Program-made: the position numbers and the translations under genes | Source of the DNA: CAYNEI01 sp964396185 | GTDB lineage: Archaea; Thermoplasmatota; SW-10-69-26 | DNA length: 45,780 nt | Assembly (NCBI GenBank): GCA_964396185.1 | Contig: CAYNEI010000018.1 | Location: 1 to 45,780 of the forward strand | Reading direction: 5' to 3' | The notes under the pieces: generated by a model | The model's input: the letters and a program-made list of their open reading frames with translations, nothing else | Database searches by the model: none | Told to the model about the DNA's origin: nothing | Shown here: one piece after another, positions 33,224-40,736 of the stretch | How the letters are laid out: the number at the start of each line of letters is the position of its first letter | Position numbering within the stretch: the stretch's first letter is position 1

Positions 33224-33234
33224 GCTATTAAACG
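33224..33234 (-). promoter_or_regulatory. TATA box of the tiny-paralogue pair
   Basis: Minus strand CGTTTAATAGC, the strongest AT-rich element in 33190-33361, 36-45 bases before the ATG at 33189. The rest of this 172-base interval shows GC-rich small hairpins and the promoter side of the arginine decarboxylase gene. Confidence 0.5.
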
Positions 33235-33361
33235 TTGCGTAAGGGGTCAACCGGTCATGGGTCCATCGAGCGCAAGGGCCGCCAGCGCGGTTCACGGGGC
33301 ACCCCCCCGCCCAGGGCGGCTGTGGGGTCCATCCGTTCACACGTAGGATTAAGAGCAGGAT

Positions 33362-33853
33362 GTGAGTTCGACCCTTGTGGACACGCTCGTCAAGATCCCG
33401 TCCCGCTACTTCGTGGCGACGGGAACCGCAACTTCGCCCGTTTCCGACCTCAACGCCTTCGACCAAGCCCTGGTAGCTGCTGGCATCGCCGAGCAGAACC
33501 TTGTTTCGGTCAGCTCGGTGTTGCCCGTCGGCATCGAGGAGGTTGAGCCCATGGAGCTCCCCATGGGTGCGATCACCCACTGCGTGCTCGCGCAGCAGCG
33601 CGGCACCGAGGGGGAGACCATCTCGGCCGGGATCGCCTACGGGTTCCGGCAAGACGGCCACGGCGGCTACGTCGCCGAGGGCCACGGGCACATGGACAGG
33701 TCTGCCCTCGAGGAGATACTCGAGTGGAAGATGAACGAGATCGCGCGCCACCGCGACGTGAAGCTCGATGAGATCCACTACGGGATCGAGGAGACCCGCA
33801 TCCCCATGGACCACTACGGCGCGTGCATCGCCTCGCTCGTTCTCCTGCCCTGA
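33362..33853 (+). CDS. pdaD: Pyruvoyl-dependent arginine decarboxylase
   Basis: 163 residues. The self-cleavage site NLVSVSSVLP contains the Ser-Ser pair (S51-S52) where the chain splits and Ser52 becomes the pyruvoyl group. ELPMGAITHCVLAQQRGTEGETISAGIAYG and the final HYGACIASLVLLP match the family. It makes agmatine from arginine, needed in archaea for polyamines and for the modified base agmatidine in tRNA-Ile. The start is GTG 33362 (after AGGAT) or GTG 33377, which lies 26 bases after ATTAAGA and would suit leaderless transcription. The zinc-ribbon gene follows six bases later, likely the same operon. Confidence 0.92.
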   Translation: MSSTLVDTLVKIPSRYFVATGTATSPVSDLNAFDQALVAAGIAEQNLVSVSSVLPVGIEEVEPMELPMGAITHCVLAQQRGTEGETISAGIAYGFRQDGHGGYVAEGHGHMDRSALEEILEWKMNEIARHRDVKLDEIHYGIEETRIPMDHYGACIASLVLLP

Positions 33854-33859
33854 ACCGAC

Positions 33860-34324
33860 ATGGCCTACTTGGTCGTCGCGTGCCAGGGGTGCGGAGCCCC
33901 CAAGGTGGCCGAGGAGGGGCGCAAGACGACCCAGTGCCCTCGGTGCTCCCATCGCATCGCCATCGGGGAGGCCATCGTCCACGCTCGCACCGAGACCGTG
34001 GAGCAGGCCCGCCACGCCCTTGGCCAGGTCAACGCCAGCAAAGCCGGGGGCGAGCTCGCGCAACCCGCGCCCGCCGAGCCGACGCGGGATGCCGTGGATC
34101 GTGCCCTCATCCAAGCTCGCTCGGTCACCGCCAAGGCCAGCCGGGTCCGCCTGGCTGCCGAAGGCCTCACCCGCGAGTTCGAGACGTTCACCCACGAGCA
34201 GTGGCTCGAGGCCCTGGCCCGCCTGGACATCCTTGTCCCGGAGGCGCGCGAGCACTTGGATCGGCTCAAGCAGGCCAACCTCGTGGCCGAGCCCGAGCAC
34301 GGGGTGTACCGGTTCGTGGCGTGA
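33860..34324 (+). CDS. Zinc-ribbon protein (DUF5817-like)
   Basis: 154 residues. The N-terminal zinc ribbon uses C8, C11, C26 and C29 (VACQGCGAPK, TTQCPRC), followed by RIAIGEAIVHARTETVEQARHALGQVNA, a pattern seen in archaeal DUF5817-type proteins. After an Ala/Pro linker, residues about 100-150 look like a winged-helix domain (EALARLDILVPEAREHLDRLKQANLVAEPEHGVYRF). That suggests a nucleic-acid-binding role. It is six bases downstream of the arginine decarboxylase gene. The function is not known. Confidence 0.8.
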   Translation: MAYLVVACQGCGAPKVAEEGRKTTQCPRCSHRIAIGEAIVHARTETVEQARHALGQVNASKAGGELAQPAPAEPTRDAVDRALIQARSVTAKASRVRLAAEGLTREFETFTHEQWLEALARLDILVPEAREHLDRLKQANLVAEPEHGVYRFVA

Positions 34325-34326
34325 GC

Positions 34327-34701
34327 TCAGAGATCCTCGAGGTGCTCGGAGACGGTCTGCTTGAGCGTCGGGTACGGGATCACGCCCTGGAAGCGAGCCT
34401 TCTCGCGCCAGTGGATGCCTCGGAAGAGGCTGGACTCCTGGGCCATGACCAGGGTGGTGGGCACGGACTTGACCTTGTAGGCCCTGGCCAGCGCTTGGTT
34501 GCGGTCCACGTCCACGGTCAGGAAGGTGACGGGCTCGTCGGCGGCTTCGTTGCCGAAGGCGGAGGCCACGCGCCGGAACACGGGATCTTGTCGCTTGCAC
34601 GGGCCACACCACGTCGCCGAGAAGTCGATGACGACCAGGCGGGACCCGTTGGGGAGGTGATCCAAGGAGGGATCGAGGTAGTCCTCCTTGAGCTCGGTCA
34701 T
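34327..34701 (-). CDS. Thioredoxin-like protein
   Basis: 124 residues, one thioredoxin fold: VVIDFSATWCGPCKRQDPVFRRVA with the redox pair C32-C35, VTFLTVDVDRNQALARAYKVKSVPTTLVM with the cis-Pro (SVPT), and a C-terminal helix. An active disulfide reductase in the cytosol is expected. The stop is two bases from the convergent zinc-ribbon gene stop. The start ATG at 34699-34701 has a weak TATA-like TATTCAAG about 30 bases upstream. Confidence 0.9.
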   Translation of the reverse strand: MTELKEDYLDPSLDHLPNGSRLVVIDFSATWCGPCKRQDPVFRRVASAFGNEAADEPVTFLTVDVDRNQALARAYKVKSVPTTLVMAQESSLFRGIHWREKARFQGVIPYPTLKQTVSEHLEDL

Positions 34702-34811
34702 GTGTATCCCATGGCACTTCAGGGCTTGAATAGCCTTCCCTTTCGACCGTCGTACGGCCCTCCCACCGGCCCGTGAGAGTGCCTGGGCGAGGCTGGGTGG
34801 GTTCAGAGGTT

Positions 34812-34835
34812 GTGGGAGCCGAAAACGGCTCCCAC
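34812..34835 (-). terminator. Hairpin after the SRP RNA, candidate terminator
   Basis: A perfect 10-bp stem (GTGGGAGCCG with CGGCTCCCAC) has a TTTT loop on the minus strand, about ten bases past the SRP RNA 3' end. It may mark the end of the transcript. It lies before the thioredoxin promoter region. Confidence 0.45.
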
Positions 34836-34844
34836 GGGCCCTTT

Positions 34845-35172
34845 GACGGGTTCCGCCATCCCGCGTCGTCGTGCGGCATCCACGGCAAGGTGCCCGGGAA
34901 CCTTCTCGACCCCGCGACCCGCTGAGCGTCCCAGGTCCACGGTGGGGCTGCTCACTTCCGTGCCTGGCCCGGTACCCGTGGCAAAGGCGGCAGGGTCGAC
35001 CCTCCGGTCGCGCCTGCCGTCACCCCGGACCCCGGCGGACGAGGTCTCATCGTTGTTTCCCGGCTTGCCGCCGACCCGGTCACGCCTCCGCGGGCGCTTT
35101 CAGCCCTCGCGTATCGGCGATCTCGAGTGACAGGGGACGCCGAGCCCCCCGGCCTAGGCGGAACCTTTCGTC
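34845..35172 (-). ncRNA. Signal recognition particle 7S RNA (archaeal type)
   Basis: About 328 nt, the normal archaeal size. The ends pair: GGTTCCGCC near the 5' end (35157-35165) with GGCGGAACC (34849-34857), extended by GACG/CGTC, forming helix 1. The 5' part reads CGCCTAGGCCGGGGGGCTCG and then GGCGTCCCCTGT, the conserved Alu-domain start. The helix 8 motif CACGGAAGTGAGCAGCC (within 34931-34969) is the signature of the SRP54-binding site, followed by a stem-closing GTGGACCTGG. No protein frame here is credible. A TATA-like ATAAG at 35204-35208 (minus strand) would start transcription near 35180. Ends are approximate. Confidence 0.88.
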
Positions 35173-35362
35173 GGGTGTAGGTCATCGTACGGAGGCGTCC
35201 CTCTTATCCGTTTGGGCGGAGCACCGTTCACCGCGACGGCACAACGGGCACGCCGGTCCACGCGCTGGTGCGGTGGATCGGTTGCGGCCCCATGCTCCCC
35301 TCCTTCCCTTCCCTTGGGTTCGTTGTGGCTCTGTGGTGAGACTGTAGCGGAGGCCCAAACGC

Positions 35363-35374
35363 TCAAGCGCTTGA
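35363..35374. promoter_or_regulatory. 12-base palindrome before the ABC transporter genes
   Basis: TCAAGCGCTTGA is a perfect palindrome 14-25 bases before the ATG at 35388, where a promoter or operator would be expected. No clear TATA box is seen there. A repressor site is possible. The interval 35173-35362 holds the SRP promoter and no gene. Confidence 0.4.
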
Positions 35375-35387
35375 CCCCTCTGGCCCC

Positions 35388-36362
35388 ATGATGGCCCCGG
35401 TGCTCGAGCTCGATTCCCTGTCGAAATCCTACGGCAGGATCCAGGCCCTGGACGGGGTGAGCCTGAGCGTGGACCCCGGCGAGTGCGTGGCGCTGCTCGG
35501 ACCCAACGGGGCGGGCAAGTCCACGCTGATCGACATCCTGGCCACCCTCATCGAGCCCACCAGCGGCGAGGCTCGGGTCGCGGGCCACTCCGTTCTCACC
35601 GAGCCTGGCCAGGTCCGCCGTTCCATCGGTGTGGCCTTCCAGGAGCCCATCGCCTCCAAGCACCTCAGCCCCCGCGAGGTGCTGCTCCACCACGCCCAGC
35701 TCTACGGCCTCGACCCCCGCGCAGCACGGGCCCGAGCCCACGACCTGCTCGCCTCCGTGGGCTTGGCCGAGCGTGCCGACGACCGCGTCTCGACGTTCTC
35801 GGGCGGCATGAAGCGCAAATGCGATCTCGCCCGCGTGCTCATGACCGAGCCCGAGCTGCTCGCGCTCGACGAGCCCACCACCGGTCTGGATCCCCGCGCC
35901 CGGCTGGAGGTCCAGGACCGCCTGCTCGCGCTCGTCGACGAGGGGACCACGCTTCTCGTCGCCACCCACGACATGGCTGAAGCCGAGCGCCTGGCCCACC
36001 GCGTAGCGGTGCTGGACCAGGGAGAGCTCATCGCGTGCGACCGGCCGGCGGCCCTCTCCCGCGAGCTCGGGGGCCGCGTGGTCCGCATCGAGCTAGGCCG
36101 AACGGACAGCAAGCAAGCGGTGCGGGACGCCCTGGCTGGCCTCTGGGGGGTCGGCCGGATGCTCGAGACCGGTGACGGCATCGAGGTGCTGCTGGCCACC
36201 GACGATCCGGGGGCGAGCAGCCCCGGCGCCGTCGTGGACGCCTTGGAGGATGCCAGCGTGGGCTACGAGAGCGTGACGGTGCGGGAGCCGAACCTCAGCG
36301 ACGTCTTCCTGAGCATCACCGGGCGCCCCCTGGCCCAGCCCAGCCAGGAAGTGGACGCGTGA
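35388..36362 (+). CDS. ABC transporter ATP-binding protein
   Basis: 324 residues. Walker A GPNGAGKST, Q-loop region VAFQEPI, signature FSGGMKRK, Walker B LLALDEPTTGLD and a switch His in VATHD. The sequence is of the DrrA/NodI/CcmA export type, with a 90-residue C-terminal extension (about 220-324) common in that group. It forms a two-gene exporter with the membrane protein that follows; the genes overlap by four bases. The substrate is unknown (drug, lipid or small molecule). The ATG at 35388 is doubled (ATGATG); either is possible. Confidence 0.92.
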   Translation: MMAPVLELDSLSKSYGRIQALDGVSLSVDPGECVALLGPNGAGKSTLIDILATLIEPTSGEARVAGHSVLTEPGQVRRSIGVAFQEPIASKHLSPREVLLHHAQLYGLDPRAARARAHDLLASVGLAERADDRVSTFSGGMKRKCDLARVLMTEPELLALDEPTTGLDPRARLEVQDRLLALVDEGTTLLVATHDMAEAERLAHRVAVLDQGELIACDRPAALSRELGGRVVRIELGRTDSKQAVRDALAGLWGVGRMLETGDGIEVLLATDDPGASSPGAVVDALEDASVGYESVTVREPNLSDVFLSITGRPLAQPSQEVDA

Positions 36363-37141
36363 GCCCGGCGCTCTCCCGTGGCCTGACCGGCGCCCGGGCA
36401 GTGGCCAGCAAGCACCTGCGCATCTTCCTGCGCAGCCCCATGGAGGTCACCCTCACGCTCTTCGCGCCCGTACTCTGGCTGGCGCTCTTCGGCCTGGCCC
36501 TGGACTCAGTGCTCGGGAGCGATCTGGCAGGCGTGGGCTCGAGCTACCTCGCCTTCCTGGCCCCTGGCCTGGTGGCCCTGACCGCGCTCACAGCCAGCCT
36601 CTTCGCAGGCGCGACGTTCTTTTTGGAGGTGGAGCGCGGGGAGGCCCGACAGTACCTCGCTGCACCCATCGCGCGCATCGAGTACTACCTGGGCCTGGCT
36701 GGCTCGGCTGCGGTGAAAACCGTCGCCCAGAGCGCGCTGCTGCTGGTGTTGGCCATCCCTCTCGGGCTAGGGGGTGTGACGTGGATCGGCTTGGGGGCCA
36801 GCTTGGTGGTCGTCGGCCTCTTCGCTCTGGGTGCCTTCGGGTTCTCGGCGTGGCTGGCCATGAAGAGCCCGTCGTTCGAGGCGTTCCATGGCCTCTTGAT
36901 CTTGCTCAACCTGCCACTGCTGTTCCTCTCAGATGCCCTCTATCCCCTGGAGGGCGTGCCGGGTTGGCTGGCTGCTGTAGCCACCGTGAACCCCTTGACC
37001 CATCTCGTCGAAGGGCTTCGATGGCTGCTCACCGGCGCGCCCAGCCCCATCGGGCTCACGTGGAACGCTGGCGTGCTGGCTGCCTTCGTGGTCGTCGGGG
37101 TCGCCCTGGGCGGCCGGGCGGTGGCCCAGCTCACGAGGTGA
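36359..37141 (+). CDS. ABC-2 type transporter permease
   Basis: 260 residues with six membrane segments. The N-terminal amphipathic helix (VASKHLRIFLRSPMEV) and the layout LFAPVLWLALFG, YLAFLAPGLVALTAL, and a last LPLLFLSDALYPLEGVPGWL then NPLTHLVEGLRWLL match the ABC-2 family, including the typical P-L-x-H-x-V-E-x-x-R near the end. The GTG start overlaps the ATPase stop (GTGA). It is a likely homodimeric export channel. Confidence 0.9.
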   Translation: MSPALSRGLTGARAVASKHLRIFLRSPMEVTLTLFAPVLWLALFGLALDSVLGSDLAGVGSSYLAFLAPGLVALTALTASLFAGATFFLEVERGEARQYLAAPIARIEYYLGLAGSAAVKTVAQSALLLVLAIPLGLGGVTWIGLGASLVVVGLFALGAFGFSAWLAMKSPSFEAFHGLLILLNLPLLFLSDALYPLEGVPGWLAAVATVNPLTHLVEGLRWLLTGAPSPIGLTWNAGVLAAFVVVGVALGGRAVAQLTR

Positions 37142-37166
37142 GCCGGGCACGGTCCTGCGCGCAGCC

Positions 37167-37364
37167 TCAGGCCTCGGCCTTCTCTTCCTTGGACTCGAAG
37201 ATCTCCTCGAAGTAGCCGCAGAGCGCTGAGCGCACGGTCTCGGAGATGTTCGTACCGCTGGTGAGCTTGAGCGTGTGAAGTCGCCAGTGGAAGTCCACCG
37301 GGATCTTGACCTTGATCTCCTTCATCTCGGGCTCCTCGCCGTCCTCATCGTTCCTGATGTACAT
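37167..37364 (-). CDS. Small ribbon-helix-helix-like protein (paralogue)
   Basis: 65 residues. MKEIKVKIPVDFHWRLHTLK, then NISETVRSALCGYFEEIF, fits strand-helix-helix and is paralogous to 27419-27607. ATG 37364 gives an acidic 13-residue leader of the same kind as the paralogue; the internal ATG at 37323-37325, preceded by GAGGAG, is an equally plausible start. It is probably a DNA-binding dimer or protein-interaction module. It is convergent with the ABC permease gene. 37365-37584 holds no gene apart from the promoter of the next lipoprotein. Confidence 0.7.
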   Translation of the reverse strand: MYIRNDEDGEEPEMKEIKVKIPVDFHWRLHTLKLTSGTNISETVRSALCGYFEEIFESKEEKAEA

Positions 37365-37584
37365 GGGCTCTCACACCAGACCCACGAAAGGTGTCCCTCT
37401 TCACCCTCCATGCGAAACTTCCACACGCCCGAACCCCCGAATCGGGCCTGTGGACCTCGCGCCCTCCCGGGCGCAAGCCCGAAACGGGCCAGAGGGCCTT
37501 CGGGAGAACCGGAAGCCATGTCAAAGATGAGCTGGGGCCTGGGCCCAGAAACTATTTCAACCGCGGTCTCCCCTTGGCGGCCGG

Positions 37585-38925
37585 GTGACCCTGCTGACCC
37601 GATCGAAACGGTCCGTAACCTGGTTGTTCGCTCTTGCCTTGCTCACCGTCCCCCTGGCCGGTTGCCTGGACAGCGATGACTCGGACGATGATCCAGGCGC
37701 GCCAGGCCCCGAGGGCTTCAAAGTCTTCCTGGCCGCCCTCGGCGATGCCCCTGGGAACGCCACGGCCACCGTGACCGGTGCCGAGGTCACGATGAACGCG
37801 ACGAACGGCGCCGAGATCCTCAACGTCCACGCAGGGACCCTGGATCTGGCCGAGCTCTCCAGCTCCGGGCAAGCCATCCTCGTAGCCTCGAAGGGGTCCG
37901 TGGATGGAGAGGTCCGGGAGACCACGCTCCGGTTCGCCAACTTCTCCGCCGGCAACGGCACGCTCGGGAGCGCAACGCTCAGCATCCCAACGACCTACGA
38001 TGCCGGTGAGGATGTCGAGGTCACCGTCACCCTGGATCTTGAAGCCTCAGCCGACGAGGGCGATGTGCGCTTCGACAACCTCGTGGCAGAACGTGATGGG
38101 ACCCGGATCCACAGCATCACGCGCACCGAGCTGGAGGCCAGCGGCCAGGGCCGCGAGGAGCTGCCTCCGCTCCCGACCCCGCTGATCGGCATGAGCGCGG
38201 CCGAGGAGCACTCGAACGACACTGCCCCCTCGTTCCACGTCAACGATGCCATCCAGTTCGCCGCCACGCTGCCCGAGGGGACCGACGCCACCGTGCGGGA
38301 GGTCTTCTGGTCCTTCGGCGACGGGACGACCAAGACGGGCCAGGCCACCGAACACACCTTCCGCGCCCCCGGCCTCTACCTCGTGCAGGCCATCTTGGAG
38401 GGAGAGCGAGGCCGACAAGTGCGAGCGAACACCACCGTGGACATCTACGTCACCTTCGAGGACGAGGGCAACGTCGGTGTGGGCACCATGGGCAGTGGCG
38501 TGCTCGGCGACGACGCTGGGAACCGGGACGTGAAGGACCACCCGTTCGAGCTCACGCAGAACATCACGAACCTCACGCTCTTCCTGGTGGACAGCCCCTC
38601 CGGCGGCATCTGTGCGCCGGACGAGACGGGGAGCAGCGACTGCGCCCCGGGCAACGTCTTCGTCGAGCTCTACGACCCGAACGGTGAGCTGCTCGGCGAG
38701 GACAGAAGCGACCAAGATCGCAAGTACATCAACGTCACCGGCCTCATGGACGCCGGCACCTGGACCGTGCGCGTCAAGGGCGACGAGGGTGCGGCTGTGG
38801 GCTACCGGTTCGACATCGAGGCCCACTTCCTCGGCCTATGCGAGGAGTTCGGCGGCCCCGCCACCGTGCAGGATTGCCCGGATCGACCCCAACCGGTTGA
38901 GGCCTCCGGCTCCACGTTCCCATGA
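37585..38925 (+). CDS. Lipoprotein with DUF4382-like and PKD domains
   Basis: 446 residues. A signal peptide with lipobox LAGC (Cys27) predicts a lipid-anchored surface protein, followed by an Asp-rich linker. Residues about 45-190 resemble DUF4382 (LAALGDAPGNATATVTGAEV, LNVHAGTLDLAEL). A PKD domain follows (about 220-290; VFWSFGDGTTKTGQ), then a C-terminal beta domain (about 300-430) resembling pre-peptidase C-terminal domains (LYDPNGELLGED, GTWTVRVKG). The start is GTG 37585, 29-36 bases after a TATA-like AACTATTTC. It overlaps the next lipoprotein gene by four bases. Adhesion or substrate binding is likely. Confidence 0.82.
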   Translation: MTLLTRSKRSVTWLFALALLTVPLAGCLDSDDSDDDPGAPGPEGFKVFLAALGDAPGNATATVTGAEVTMNATNGAEILNVHAGTLDLAELSSSGQAILVASKGSVDGEVRETTLRFANFSAGNGTLGSATLSIPTTYDAGEDVEVTVTLDLEASADEGDVRFDNLVAERDGTRIHSITRTELEASGQGREELPPLPTPLIGMSAAEEHSNDTAPSFHVNDAIQFAATLPEGTDATVREVFWSFGDGTTKTGQATEHTFRAPGLYLVQAILEGERGRQVRANTTVDIYVTFEDEGNVGVGTMGSGVLGDDAGNRDVKDHPFELTQNITNLTLFLVDSPSGGICAPDETGSSDCAPGNVFVELYDPNGELLGEDRSDQDRKYINVTGLMDAGTWTVRVKGDEGAAVGYRFDIEAHFLGLCEEFGGPATVQDCPDRPQPVEASGSTFP

Positions 38926-39641
38926 TCCGAGCCGCGGCTGTCGTGGCGGTCCTGCTGGCCCCTGGCCTGTTGGCCGGGTGCACAAGCACGGACGCACCAC
39001 CGGTGCTCCAGGCGAGCATCGCCGAGGAGACGATCAAGTGGGGCCAGGCAGCCCAGCTCACCATCCAGAACGTGGGCGACGGTGAAGCGCCAGCACCCAT
39101 CACCGTGCGCGTGGTCTCGGCCAACGGGACCGTCGTGCGCAGCTACGAGGACATCCGGGACGGACGCCCGCTGCCAGCCGGGGGGACGGTCAGCCTCTCG
39201 TGGAACGGGTTGGACGATGCCGGCAACCCCGTGCTATGGGGCAGCTACACCATGGTGGTCGAGGGCTACGATCTACGGGGCACCGTGGAGCTCTTGCGAC
39301 CCCCCCACCACGCCATCACCGTGGACCCGATCCCCCGGGAGAACCCTGCAGGGGAGCCCATGGAGTTCCTGGTGAACAACACGGGCACGACGTGGGCCAA
39401 CGGCACCATGACCATGGCTGCCGGGAAGGGCGAAGAGATCCTCTACATCAACGAGGTGGACGTGCGCCTCTCACCCAACGGCACCGGCCCCTCCTCGAGG
39501 TACTCAGCGCACTGGAACGGCATGAACGAGAACGGGACCGCGCCCGAACCGGATAAGTACCTCATCGCGGTGCGCATCGCGCCCTTCGACGAGGATGCGC
39601 CGACACCGTTCGCTCAAGACGTGTTCACGCTCACGGAGTGA
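38922..39641 (+). CDS. Lipoprotein with FlgD-like beta domains
   Basis: 239 residues. Signal peptide with lipobox LLAGC (Cys20). Two repeats resembling FlgD-type Ig-like domains are seen: VRSYEDIRDGRPLPAGGTV and WNGLDDAGNPVLWGSYTMVV in the first, YSAHWNGMNENGTAPEPDKY in the second. The ATG overlaps the preceding lipoprotein stop, so both are made together and may form one surface complex. It ends 42 bases before a palindromic operator. Confidence 0.78.
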   Translation: MIRAAAVVAVLLAPGLLAGCTSTDAPPVLQASIAEETIKWGQAAQLTIQNVGDGEAPAPITVRVVSANGTVVRSYEDIRDGRPLPAGGTVSLSWNGLDDAGNPVLWGSYTMVVEGYDLRGTVELLRPPHHAITVDPIPRENPAGEPMEFLVNNTGTTWANGTMTMAAGKGEEILYINEVDVRLSPNGTGPSSRYSAHWNGMNENGTAPEPDKYLIAVRIAPFDEDAPTPFAQDVFTLTE

Positions 39642-39682
39642 GCCCTACGGACCCTCCCTTCCCCTGATCCCTCCTGGTGCCG

Positions 39683-39711
39683 ATGGACATTGTGTCCATA
39701 AACCTTTTAAG
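39683..39711 (+). promoter_or_regulatory. Palindromic operator and TATA box of the His-rich lipoprotein operon
   Basis: ATGGACA-TTG-TGTCCAT is a perfect 7-base inverted repeat (39683-39699) directly followed by the TATA box CTTTTAAG (about 39703-39710). The box is 25-32 bases before the GTG at 39735. A dimeric repressor there would block transcription-factor binding. The metal-binding nature of the operon suggests, without proof, a metal-responsive regulator. Confidence 0.6.
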
Positions 39712-39734
39712 CCCCTATCGAGCCTCTTCGCCTT

Positions 39735-40736
39735 GTGAGTCGGAAGCGACGCAGCTTGCCCCCCCTCTCCCTGATCCTGCTGCTCCTGGCAGCTCCCTTG
39801 CTTGGGGGCTGTCTGGGCGGTGCTGACGGCGAGGGCGAGGACCAAGCCGCCCTCACCAAGCAGCGTGCAGACGTCAACGACCGCCTCGGCGGCGTCGAGG
39901 GCGTCGTCACGGACGAAGCGATCCAACCCTTCGAGGGTGCCAACGTGACCCTCGAGGAGACTGGCACGTCCGTGCGAACCGACACGGACGGCTCGTTCGC
40001 CTTCTCGCTCCTCGAGCCCGGCACCTACACCATCAGCGTGCGCGGCCAGGGCCTGGTCTCCTCACAGCAGATCATCGACGTGACCGCAGGTGAGATCACC
40101 CCGGTCGACTTCATCCTCACACGCACCTTCACCGACCAGCCCTTCACCCAGCAGCAAGAGTGGGCTGCCTTCATCGAGTGCGGGGCTGCTACCAGCAACC
40201 CCGTCTTCAGCCTGACGGTGGCCGTCTGCAGCGTCCCCAACAGCGTGCTTGAGGAAGTAGGCTTGGGCGGGAACGCCACGAACGACGAGTTCATCACGAG
40301 CCTCGAGTTCGAAGCCCCACTGGAGACCCTCGTCTGGGAAGCCAAGTGGAGCGGCGGCGGTCCCCTGGCCAACAGCCTTTGGATGGCCGCGGATATCCAG
40401 GGTCACGCTCAGCTCACCTCTGGGAACTGGACGGTCTTCGTCGACACCGCGGTCGAGTCACCGTTCCTGACCCGGGTCAACCGCACGACCCTGGACGAGA
40501 TCTCCGCCTTCTTCAGCGAGGAGTGCGAGGCGGGAGGGGACAGCTACTGCGGCTACGCCTTCGAGGAGCAAGGCTGGCCGATCACCTTCCGGACGTTCAC
40601 CAGTCCGGACTGCCTACCGGGCGCATCGCCGGTGTCGGCGTGCACGCCCATCCAGCTCCGGGTGGACCATGTGTTCACCTCCTTCTACAACGCGCCGGCC
40701 CCTGAGGGGTACTCGGTCTACGGGAGTGATGCCTGA
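39735..40736 (+). CDS. Lipoprotein with carboxypeptidase-regulatory-like domain
   Basis: 333 residues. A basic N-terminus, hydrophobic segment and lipobox LLGGC (Cys26) are followed by an acidic linker and a carboxypeptidase-regulatory-like (CNA-B type) domain (about 53-130; VEGVVTDEAIQPFEGANVTLEETG and FAFSLLEPGTYTISVRG). The remaining 200 residues form an unrecognised domain with six cysteines (IECGA, VAVCS, SEECEAGGDSYCGYAF, PDCLPG, SACTP), probably disulfide-bonded. The GTG start is leaderless. It shares an operon with the next two genes (TGATG junction). Confidence 0.8.
   Translation: MSRKRRSLPPLSLILLLLAAPLLGGCLGGADGEGEDQAALTKQRADVNDRLGGVEGVVTDEAIQPFEGANVTLEETGTSVRTDTDGSFAFSLLEPGTYTISVRGQGLVSSQQIIDVTAGEITPVDFILTRTFTDQPFTQQQEWAAFIECGAATSNPVFSLTVAVCSVPNSVLEEVGLGGNATNDEFITSLEFEAPLETLVWEAKWSGGGPLANSLWMAADIQGHAQLTSGNWTVFVDTAVESPFLTRVNRTTLDEISAFFSEECEAGGDSYCGYAFEEQGWPITFRTFTSPDCLPGASPVSACTPIQLRVDHVFTSFYNAPAPEGYSVYGSDA

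Noticed and set aside
33206..34888. 560-codon minus-strand open frame across arginine decarboxylase, zinc-ribbon and thioredoxin genes
   Set aside because: It runs antisense or out of frame through three recognised genes and into the SRP RNA region.
39683..39699. Simple terminator hairpin of the preceding lipoprotein operon
   Set aside because: A 7-bp stem with a 3-base loop and no T-run, placed directly against a TATA box with correct spacing to the next start, fits an operator better.
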